NCBI GenBank assembly: GCA_902773445.1
Contig: CACYEU010000090.1
Coordinates: 1-7,537 of the forward strand
DNA from: an uncultured Lachnospiraceae bacterium
GTDB taxonomy: Bacteria > Bacillota > Clostridia > Lachnospirales > Lachnospiraceae
Reading direction: 5' to 3'
Length of the DNA stretch: 7,537 bases
Positions 1 through 5,782 of the stretch are shown here, in pieces. Positions within the stretch are counted from its first letter, which is position 1. Every line of letters starts with the position of its first letter. Both the position numbers and the translations under genes were made by a program. Under the pieces are notes generated by a model. The model worked only from the letters and a program-made list of their open reading frames with translations. It did no database searches and had not been told where the DNA came from.

Positions 1-555
1 CCTCAGATCAAAAAGATCAACGGCGTCGATAAAGCTGATTTTGAGCCTCCTATGACCGAAGAACTGAAGGCCGAGTACGATAAGAAAGTGACCGAAGAGA
101 AAAACGCCGGGATCAGTGCGGGAATGACCGCTCATGCCAAGGAGTACCAACAGAAATATGCAACAAAGAATGAGGAAGGCACTCCGGTCCTCGGCAACAA
201 GATCATCGCGCTTGTCGACAATGATTGTTCAGCAGGCAGCGCGCTGGCCGGTGAAGACTTTAACGGAATTCCGAATGACCGGCTCGCGAAGTCAGTCGAA
301 GAGGCCGACACTCTCCTGTTCGTCTACGAGTACCATGAGCTTGTCGGTTCCTATTCGAACGGCGGCGGAAACGCAAACAAGACATACACGATGGTCATTA
401 CGATCGATAAGAAAAACGGTGATAAACGCGCAGCTCACGTGGTCGGTGTAACAGATCCTCCGGAGTCGATCAAGATCGTCAACGGCATGCCGTTCGGCGC
501 TTCCGGAGAATTTTTAGTTGACGAAGCACTGGCTTATGTTAAGACGCTGTTGTAA
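1..555 (+). CDS. Hypothetical protein, C-terminal part (gene enters from left edge)
   Basis: The reading frame is open from base 1 to the TAA at 553-555, giving 184 visible residues. The first in-frame ATG (52) has no Shine-Dalgarno sequence and open frame continues upstream of it, so it is probably internal and the real start lies outside the window. The visible part begins with a charged, Lys/Glu-rich helical stretch (about residues 15-55). A beta-rich domain follows (about 60-184), with alternating hydrophobic strands (KIIALVDND, TLLFVYEY, YTMVITIDKK), a Gly/Asn-rich turn near residue 120 and a TDPPESI motif near 151-157. No signal peptide, membrane segment or catalytic signature is visible. 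The beta part vaguely resembles C-terminal domains of bacterial envelope proteins with a conserved PP motif, but I cannot name a family. It lies 42 nt upstream of the zinc-ribbon gene on the same strand, so co-transcription is likely. Confidence 0.8.
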   Translation, partial: PQIKKINGVDKADFEPPMTEELKAEYDKKVTEEKNAGISAGMTAHAKEYQQKYATKNEEGTPVLGNKIIALVDNDCSAGSALAGEDFNGIPNDRLAKSVEEADTLLFVYEYHELVGSYSNGGGNANKTYTMVITIDKKNGDKRAAHVVGVTDPPESIKIVNGMPFGASGEFLVDEALAYVKTLL

Positions 556-587
556 AATAAAATCAGACATCAATCACAATGCAAACT

Positions 588-592
588 GGAGG
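588..592 (+). promoter_or_regulatory. Shine-Dalgarno GGAGG deciding the ATG-598 start
   Basis: GGAGG sits five bases before ATG 598. A longer frame can be opened at GTG 592, but that codon overlaps the Shine-Dalgarno itself, so ATG 598 is the likely start. No promoter-like -35/-10 pair was seen in the 42 nt after the upstream stop, consistent with read-through from the upstream gene. Confidence 0.75.
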
Positions 593-597
593 TGCCT

Positions 598-1854
598 ATG
601 TTCTGTCCGTCATGTGGAAGTCAAATAGATGATGATTTAAAGTTTTGTCCGTCCTGCGGGTTTATGCTGAGCACTGCCGAGACAGCTGCAGAAACGGCTG
701 AGACGCCGTCAGAGCAGGCGGTCCCTGAGACCCGTTCCGTTCCGGTCGGAGAACCGGAAATTACGGCAGACGCGCCTACGGAGCCTGCTGCGACACCCAT
801 GGGGCCGACAGCTGTCCCTGTTGAACCGGTTGCTGCTGCGCCGCCTGCGCCCAAACCGAAGAAATCCAGGAAGGGACTGATCATTGCGTTGGCTGCAGTG
901 GCCGTCGTTATCGCAGGGGTGCTGATCACACGCGCTGTGATCAACAATATGCATCAAAAGGACTATGACGCGGCACGCAAACTGCTGGTCGCCGAAAAAT
1001 ATGAGGATGCAAAAAAAGGATTTGAAGAACTCGGCGGTTTCAAAGATTCCAAAGAACAGGCCGAGTACTGCGATCAGTGCATCGATTACAAGGAAGCCGA
1101 AGATCTGATGGCTGACGGCAAGTATGACGAAGCTGAGAAGGCATTTAACAAGCTCAAGAATTTCAAGCAATCCGAATCAAAGAGCGTTCTCTGTTCACAG
1201 TTGAGTCAGTATGAAGACGCCGAAAAACTGTTCTCCGAAAAGAAATACGCCGAAGCGAAAGCGATCTATGACAAACTTCCGTCCGACGCTGAGAACTTCC
1301 CGGAGGCTTCCGCGCACAAACAGTACTGCATTAATAAAGCCTCCTACAATGCGGCAATGGAAAAGCTCAAAGCAAAGAAGTATTATGAGGCTTACAAAGC
1401 ATTCAACGCGCTCGGCAATTTTGAGGATTCGAAGCAGAGAGCGCAGTCCTGTACTCAGCCCTTCCCCGCGACCGGACAGACCTACCGCAATCCCAAGCAC
1501 GCGGCCGGAGGCGTATCTTTGACGATCGTTCCTCCGTCGAACGGCCAGTACAACTATCTGAAGATCTACACCGGCAGCGATCTTGTCAGCTGTGTTGCGC
1601 TCGGCAAAAACCAGCGGGCGACGGTCAGTCTTGCCGCCGGATCCTATACGATCAAAGATGCTTACAGCAACGGTCCGTGGTTTGGCGGAACCGATATGTT
1701 CGGAGACAGCGGCACGTATGTCAAACTGACCAACGGATCCAGCGATACCTTCACACTGAATGCCAACATGATCTACACGCTGACCCTTCGCTCCGGCACT
1801 GCCGGCGGCGGTACATCGGTCGGCTCCAAAGGTGAGAACCGCGGCAGTTTCTGA
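598..1854 (+). CDS. Zinc-ribbon, single-TM protein with four TPR-like repeats and a C-terminal beta domain
   Basis: Encodes 418 residues from ATG 598. The N-terminus is a short zinc ribbon with two CPSCG knuckles (Cys3, Cys6, Cys17, Cys20). A Pro/Ala/Glu-rich linker (about 25-85) and a basic cluster (KPKKSRK, 86-92) precede one hydrophobic helix (about 93-112). The positive-inside rule places the ribbon in the cytoplasm and the rest outside. Residues 122-285 hold four TPR/Sel1-like helical repeats of about 37 residues, with pattern Y..A..L...K.Y.EA...F..L..F.DS and ending in Cys158, 199, 244 and 285. Residues 290-398 look like a beta-sandwich (YLKIYTGSD, GSYTIKDAYSNGPWFGG, a DMFGDSGTYVKL stretch). 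The tail is Gly/Ser-rich. Zinc-ribbon membrane proteins of this general design are common in Bacillota and mostly uncharacterised; a sensory, scaffold or envelope role is inference. The gene ends before a strong terminator and is probably the last of its operon. Confidence 0.9.
   Translation: MFCPSCGSQIDDDLKFCPSCGFMLSTAETAAETAETPSEQAVPETRSVPVGEPEITADAPTEPAATPMGPTAVPVEPVAAAPPAPKPKKSRKGLIIALAAVAVVIAGVLITRAVINNMHQKDYDAARKLLVAEKYEDAKKGFEELGGFKDSKEQAEYCDQCIDYKEAEDLMADGKYDEAEKAFNKLKNFKQSESKSVLCSQLSQYEDAEKLFSEKKYAEAKAIYDKLPSDAENFPEASAHKQYCINKASYNAAMEKLKAKKYYEAYKAFNALGNFEDSKQRAQSCTQPFPATGQTYRNPKHAAGGVSLTIVPPSNGQYNYLKIYTGSDLVSCVALGKNQRATVSLAAGSYTIKDAYSNGPWFGGTDMFGDSGTYVKLTNGSSDTFTLNANMIYTLTLRSGTAGGGTSVGSKGENRGSF
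961..1452 (+). repeat. Four tandem TPR-like protein repeats within the zinc-ribbon protein
   Basis: The repeats lie at about 961-1071, 1084-1194, 1207-1329 and 1342-1452, with starts 123, 123 and 135 bases apart. Each encodes a helix-turn-helix unit beginning Y.(D/A)A and ending in a Cys codon. The third is longer by about four residues, with an insertion around SDAENFPEAS. They are diverged at DNA level, so this is an old protein repeat rather than a recent tandem duplication. Confidence 0.75.
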
Positions 1855-1878
1855 TCGCCAGAATTCTTCTGCACAGGC

Positions 1879-1913
1879 AAAAGGTGACGGCTTCATCGGC
1901 CGTCACCTTTTTT
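1879..1913 (+). terminator. Intrinsic terminator, possibly bidirectional
   Basis: A perfect 13-bp stem (AAAAGGTGACGGC at 1879-1891 pairing with 1899-1911) encloses a 7-nt loop, and a run of six T lies at 1908-1913. It begins 24 nt after the zinc-ribbon gene's stop. On the minus strand the same hairpin begins 15 nt after the stop of the large secreted-protein gene and is followed by only four U before GCC, so it may end both convergent units but should be weaker leftward. Confidence 0.9.
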
Positions 1914-1926
1914 ATTCATATCTGAT

Positions 1927-4578
1927 TCATTTCACGCATTTGAGTGCGATGCCTTCCTGGATCCATCCGTACTTCGGTAACGTATCATACTCTTTCCGGC
2001 TCATTGTCAGATGATGTGCGCCAACCTTAAATTTATTGTTGTACAATCTGTAGATCGGCTTGCTTCCCCCTGAATAGAATACCGGTTTCCTGTTATTATC
2101 GTATGTCCACCCATATTGAGTCGTCAGGACCTTTGCCTCATTCTGACTCGATGTATAATGATGATCACCCGATTTTTTGTTGTACAGACGATAGACACCC
2201 TGACCTTTTGTCGGCGCATGCCATGCTGTTCCCTCCTGCTTCCATCCGTAACCCGGGAGCACCGAGTATTCTTTGCTGCTGGATGTCCACAAATGCTCCT
2301 TTGTTTTAGGATTGTACAGCCGGTAGATCGTTATTGAATCCGCTTCTTTCTGCGTGATCTTAAATGTTACGCTCTTCGATCCGATATAATCACTTTCTTC
2401 GAGTGCAGTGATAATAACTGTTGCAGTGCCTGCGTTGGTATTATTCCTGTATTCCGCCTCGTAGTGTTCTCCTTTGACAAGTGTTCTGCTTCCCATTTGG
2501 ACGTCCGGTTCAGGCGTCAGGGGTTCACCCGTATAAATCTGATCGTCGATCGTGATGATCGCGTTTTTAAGATCCGCTGCTCTTTCGTATGTTTCCTTTG
2601 CCGTCTCATAGGCTTCTGTCTTTTCGTCAAGTATCCTTATTGCAGCATCCATTAGTTTTTTTGCGGCATCGGCTTGAGATTTTGACTCATCGGCCGTACT
2701 GCGCGCGTTCTGCGCATCCGCCTTTTTATCTGCAGCTTCCTCAGCAAGTTCCGCGACTTCTCCGTAATCAGCATAAGTTTCCGGATCTGTCTTATCAATT
2801 GCTTCAGCCGCCTCTTTTTCGGCCTCGGCTGCATCAAGTGCTTGATGTGCTGTTTCCATTTCATTTTGTTTGCGGGCAAGAGTCTGCTTTGCCGCATCCC
2901 ATGCGGTTTCAGCGTTTGTTTTTTCAATCACCGCATTAACCAGTTCTGCCTGCTTACCCTTGAGTGCTTCTGCAGCAGTATCATAGTCCTCCTGAGCCTG
3001 CCTCAGTTCAGCTTTCAGATTCTGAAGCTCATTCTCAGCTTTCACGAGTGCTTCAGGTTTATCCTTCAGTTCGTTGACCCGCTCCTGAGCGTTCTCAAGC
3101 GCAGATGCGACATCTTCAAACCATGCATCAAGTTCATCCTCGAAGTCATCGACGGTGACAGAGGTCGAAGTGTCGCCGTTAAACTCCTGAGAAGCTACAC
3201 AGGGATAAGCTGTTGTCATTGTGATCAGATCTCTTCCGGCACAAATATAACAGACTCCCGTCGCTTTAAAATCATTGTCAACGATGCTGTCATAGTGGCC
3301 GGTGACATAATCGCCGGTGCTGGAATCGCGCTGCATACCGTTGATAAACGACTTCATTGTCTGATACCATGGGGCGCCGAACGGATCATACGGATATCCG
3401 TTTGCCTGAGATTCAGCCAGCACACTGTTGACAATGCTTTCATTGACATCGATTCCGCTCTCGTTGGCAATAGCCCCCATTCTCTCTTTGTAATACCATC
3501 CGTGATATGGGTCCCACCCGCGTTCGCTGGATGCGGAACTGTATGCCAGATTCTCGCCGCTCGTCCACGAATTTCCGGACTTCCAGAATTTCCAGCCTTC
3601 TGATCCTCTCATCAGAAAATGTCCCGTCTTAAAAACGGCGATCGCACCGGACATGATTGCGGTTCCCATCAGTTGATAGCTGACCTTCAGCGCCTCCGCG
3701 TTATGAACGGGCAATGCCCGGTGATCATTGGTTTCACGGATATAACCAATACTCTTTTTCAGGTTCTCATATGAACATGCCTGATCGACGAGTTTTTCAA
3801 AAACCGGGGAATTAGCTGCATCCGCAACCGATGCATAAGTATTGCCATCGGTATCTTTGGCGACCGGACTAAACACAACGCTTGAATAGGTTTTGCAGAT
3901 GGCGGTCATTTCTTCCAGATCATAACCGTTCAGTTCATTGATCTTTTGATTGATGAATTCACGCCCTGCACGATCATATGCAGCCTGCGCTTCTTCAAGT
4001 GCCGCCGCTGCTTCGGCTTTGTCCTGCTCCCATGCTGACGTATAAGACTCTACGACACCTTCCTTCTCCTCGATCTGATTCGGCAGAGCGCTGATCACTT
4101 CTTCCGCTTCCCGGATCGTGTTTTCCAGTTCGCTGATTTCGCCTTCAAGCCGTTCTGTCTTCTCCTCTGCTGCTGTGACCGCATTAGCCCTGAGCGCTTC
4201 TTCCCGCTGTGCCTCGTCATACTCGTTTTCCGCATTGTTTGATGCTTCAAGCGCCTGGTTATATGTTGACCGGGCATTTTCTTTTATCGACGCTATCGCA
4301 TCATCCAGTGCCTGTTCAGCATTGTCTGCTGCAGTTTCGGCAGACTGTGCCGCCGCCTCATCCTGATCATAGATTGCTTTTTGATCCTGATAAAACTTTT
4401 GAGAAAGACTGACATTCTGCGCGGCTTCCTCCATCTCTTCCCGTGCCGTCTCCATCGCGGCTTTAAGCGTCTTGATATCCGGCTCTTCACTTTCAGCCAA
4501 TACATATGCCGCCGGGCATATGAACATCATTGATGCAGCAATCAAAACAGCCGTCGAACGTTTGATTAACTTCTTCAT
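1927..4578 (-). CDS. Secreted coiled-coil protein with CAP-like domain, Ig-like repeat and DUF5648 repeats
   Basis: Encodes 883 residues starting at ATG 4578. A TTG at 4584 opens the frame two codons earlier, but an AGGA seven bases before ATG 4578 favours the latter. Residues 1-28 form a typical signal peptide (KKLIKR, hydrophobic core, end near YVLA-ES). Two long Ala/Glu/Lys-rich coiled coils (about 34-213 and 475-672) flank a CAP/SCP-like domain (about 270-465). CAP hallmarks are His320, GENLA (341-345), Trp361 with Glu365, and GHYDSIV (427-433) leading into a GVCY strand. Residues 673-742 are an Ig-like wall-protein repeat (IYTGEPLTPEP, LVKGEHYEAEY, NNTNAGTATV, SVTFKIT). Residues 749-883 hold three DUF5648-type units (IYRLYN...H..T.S..E...L...GW..EG). 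No LPXTG motif, SLH domain or C-terminal TM is visible, so retention would depend on the repeats or another partner. Role unknown; surface adhesion, wall binding or secretion is inference. G+C looks slightly lower than in the neighbours by eye. Confidence 0.92.
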   Translation of the reverse strand: MKKLIKRSTAVLIAASMMFICPAAYVLAESEEPDIKTLKAAMETAREEMEEAAQNVSLSQKFYQDQKAIYDQDEAAAQSAETAADNAEQALDDAIASIKENARSTYNQALEASNNAENEYDEAQREEALRANAVTAAEEKTERLEGEISELENTIREAEEVISALPNQIEEKEGVVESYTSAWEQDKAEAAAALEEAQAAYDRAGREFINQKINELNGYDLEEMTAICKTYSSVVFSPVAKDTDGNTYASVADAANSPVFEKLVDQACSYENLKKSIGYIRETNDHRALPVHNAEALKVSYQLMGTAIMSGAIAVFKTGHFLMRGSEGWKFWKSGNSWTSGENLAYSSASSERGWDPYHGWYYKERMGAIANESGIDVNESIVNSVLAESQANGYPYDPFGAPWYQTMKSFINGMQRDSSTGDYVTGHYDSIVDNDFKATGVCYICAGRDLITMTTAYPCVASQEFNGDTSTSVTVDDFEDELDAWFEDVASALENAQERVNELKDKPEALVKAENELQNLKAELRQAQEDYDTAAEALKGKQAELVNAVIEKTNAETAWDAAKQTLARKQNEMETAHQALDAAEAEKEAAEAIDKTDPETYADYGEVAELAEEAADKKADAQNARSTADESKSQADAAKKLMDAAIRILDEKTEAYETAKETYERAADLKNAIITIDDQIYTGEPLTPEPDVQMGSRTLVKGEHYEAEYRNNTNAGTATVIITALEESDYIGSKSVTFKITQKEADSITIYRLYNPKTKEHLWTSSSKEYSVLPGYGWKQEGTAWHAPTKGQGVYRLYNKKSGDHHYTSSQNEAKVLTTQYGWTYDNNRKPVFYSGGSKPIYRLYNNKFKVGAHHLTMSRKEYDTLPKYGWIQEGIALKCVK
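1930..2328 (-). repeat. Three DUF5648-type repeats at the C-terminus of the secreted protein
   Basis: The units start at residues 751, 795 and 842 (spacing 44 and 47) with (I/V)YRLYN. Each continues with H.(W/Y/L)T.S, a Glu/Leu helix and GW. The set resembles the Pfam DUF5648 module found at the ends of secreted Gram-positive proteins, where carbohydrate or wall binding is often suspected. The middle unit departs from the others after GW (TYDNNRKPVFYSG instead of QEG). Confidence 0.75.
3184..3771 (-). other. CAP/SCP-like domain coding segment
   Basis: Corresponds to about residues 270-465. The CAP-like order His320, Glu342 (in GENLA), Glu365 (after Trp361), His428 (in GHY) could form the His/Glu cavity of the CAP superfamily. 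Between Glu365 and the GHY motif lies about 60 residues, longer than in minimal bacterial CAP domains, with Asn-, Tyr- and Pro-rich sequence. Assignment rests on motif recognition, not a profile search. Bacterial CAP proteins are mostly of unknown activity. Confidence 0.65.
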
Positions 4579-4766
4579 TCCCAATTCCTCATTCCATTCA
4601 TTCCGGTGCAGTTTTTCGAGTTGCGCAGTATAATAACTGACACATTATTTTATCATCGACCGGTTTGCAAGCGCAATTACAGCCAGTTGGTTCTGTAAAA
4701 ACATCCGATATTTCCATATCTCCGCTTGCCTTGAATTTCCCCGTCTTTTTCACTATAATCTTACCT
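4579..4766. other. Divergent intergenic region
   Basis: These 188 bases separate the secreted-protein gene (leftward) from the K+ channel gene (rightward) and must hold both promoters. The rightward promoter is clear (listed separately). For the leftward gene the best -10 candidate is TATACT read on the minus strand at 4632-4627, but the matching -35 position (4655-4650, TGATAA) is poor, so I do not list it separately. A short inverted repeat, TTGC-AAGC-GCAA (4666-4677), could be an operator but is too short to claim. Confidence 0.55.
4731..4759 (+). promoter_or_regulatory. Sigma-70-type promoter for the K+ channel gene
   Basis: TTGAAT (-35, 4731-4736) and a perfect TATAAT (-10, 4754-4759) are separated by 17 bases, the optimal spacing. 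The expected start is about seven bases after the -10 box. The nearest suitable purine there is A4767, the first base of the channel's ATG, predicting a leaderless mRNA. Confidence 0.75.
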
Positions 4767-5747
4767 ATGGACAAGCAGAAAAGAGAGCCAATTAAACATC
4801 GGATCTTTGAGATCATTCAGATCGGCAACAGGACAGACACTGCAAGCCGCGCGTTTGACTACTTTATCATGGGTGCCATCATTCTGAATATCATTGCGAT
4901 GTTCGCCGGTACATTTGAACAAATGGCTCCTTACAAACGTACTTTGCATACGATCGATGTCGTGACTGTCATGTTCTTCATTGTTGAATATCTGCTTCGG
5001 ATCTGGACGGCAGGCTATCTGTTCCCGGAATACTCCTATCCGAAAGCCGTCAGGCATTTTATTTTCTCGTATGACGGTATCGTTGACCTGCTGACGATCA
5101 TTCCGGTCTTCTTCCTGAGCGGATTCGTCGTCTTCAGAATGCTGCGTGTCGTCAGGATCCTGAAACTGTTCAAGATCAATCAGAACTTTGATTCATTTAA
5201 CGTGATCACTTCTGTTCTCAAGGAAAAGCGCATGCAGATCGCATCCAGCGTCTTCATCATTCTGATCCTGATGCTTGCGGCGTCGCTGTCGATGTACAGT
5301 GCCGAACATGCTGCTCAGCCTGAGAACTTTAAAAACGCATTTTCAGGCATCTGGTGGTGTGTGTCGACGCTTCTGACGATCGGTTACGGAGATATTTATC
5401 CGATCACACTGGCCGGCAAGATCATGGCGATCATCATTTCGTTTTTGGGTGTCGGAGTTGTCGCGATACCGACCGGCATCATTTCAGCCGGATTTGTCGA
5501 GCAGTACACCGAGCTGTCCAATAACACCGATGAGACCGACATCCATCTGCAGTCGGTCGACATTGATTTCGACAGCGCGTGGATCGGCAAATCGATCCAC
5601 GAAGTCGACAGTGAATACGGCTATGCGATCGTGCTCGCCAAGCGCGGCGACGCAACGTTTCTTCCGACAAAAAGCGATCATTATCTGGTTCAGGCCGGCG
5701 ACAGTCTTGTCGTCTACCATCATCAGAAGTCAACAATGAATGCGTAA
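4767..5747 (+). CDS. Voltage-gated-type potassium channel with C-terminal RCK_C (TrkA_C) domain
   Basis: Encodes 326 residues and should form a tetrameric K+-selective pore in the cytoplasmic membrane. After a short cytoplasmic N-terminus (FEIIQIGNRTDTASR, typical of the family) come S1 (about 30-50), S2 (about 60-84, with Glu74), S3 (about 97-118, Asp107) and S4 (about 121-137, with Arg124, Arg127, Arg130, Lys133, Lys136 every third position). S5 (about 157-178), a pore helix with selectivity filter TIGYGD (204-209), and S6 (about 216-245, AIPTG hinge) follow. Residues about 262-320 look like an RCK_C/TrkA_C domain (WIGKSIHEVDSEYG, VLAKRGD, LVQAGDSLVVY); no Rossmann-type RCK_N domain precedes it. 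A TTG at 4665 would add 34 residues unlike any channel N-terminus and would lie upstream of the promoter, so ATG 4767 is preferred although no Shine-Dalgarno precedes it. dapL follows after 35 nt and may be co-transcribed. Confidence 0.93.
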   Translation: MDKQKREPIKHRIFEIIQIGNRTDTASRAFDYFIMGAIILNIIAMFAGTFEQMAPYKRTLHTIDVVTVMFFIVEYLLRIWTAGYLFPEYSYPKAVRHFIFSYDGIVDLLTIIPVFFLSGFVVFRMLRVVRILKLFKINQNFDSFNVITSVLKEKRMQIASSVFIILILMLAASLSMYSAEHAAQPENFKNAFSGIWWCVSTLLTIGYGDIYPITLAGKIMAIIISFLGVGVVAIPTGIISAGFVEQYTELSNNTDETDIHLQSVDIDFDSAWIGKSIHEVDSEYGYAIVLAKRGDATFLPTKSDHYLVQAGDSLVVYHHQKSTMNA

Positions 5748-5770
5748 GTTAACCATTGCGTTTAGAATAG

Positions 5771-5776
5771 AAAGGA
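5771..5776 (+). promoter_or_regulatory. Shine-Dalgarno AAAGGA of dapL
   Basis: AAAGGA lies six bases before ATG 5783. TAGAAT at 5763-5768 resembles a -10 box but no -35 match lies 16-18 bases upstream, so the sequence gives no good evidence of a private dapL promoter in the 35-nt gap. Confidence 0.7.
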
Positions 5777-5782
5777 ATTGCC

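Noticed and set aside
86..451. Short alternative-frame ORF at 134-451 inside the first gene
   Set aside because: It is an Arg/Ser-rich out-of-frame shadow with no ribosome binding site or family resemblance.
592..597. GTG start two codons before ATG 598
   Set aside because: It overlaps the GGAGG ribosome binding site, which is correctly spaced for ATG 598.
1195..1896. Minus-strand open frame of 233 codons opposite the zinc-ribbon gene
   Set aside because: It is antisense to the repeat and beta-domain region, would run through the terminator hairpin at its start, and shows no recognisable domain.
2842..3603. Plus-strand open frame of 253 codons opposite the CAP-like region
   Set aside because: It lies wholly antisense to the well-supported secreted-protein gene, has no ribosome binding site, and its Cys/Phe/Ile-rich translation resembles no protein family.
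4629..4634. Plus-strand TATAAT in the divergent region
   Set aside because: No -35-like sequence lies 16-18 bases upstream, so it is probably a chance match in AT-rich sequence.
4665..4766. Upstream TTG extension of the K+ channel by 34 residues
   Set aside because: The extra residues do not resemble channel N-termini, there is no Shine-Dalgarno at 4665, and the promoter at 4731-4759 would lie inside the coding region.
4598..4816. Minus-strand frame of 72 codons across the divergent intergenic region
   Set aside because: It covers the channel promoter and start codon, and its Cys-rich translation has no recognisable features.
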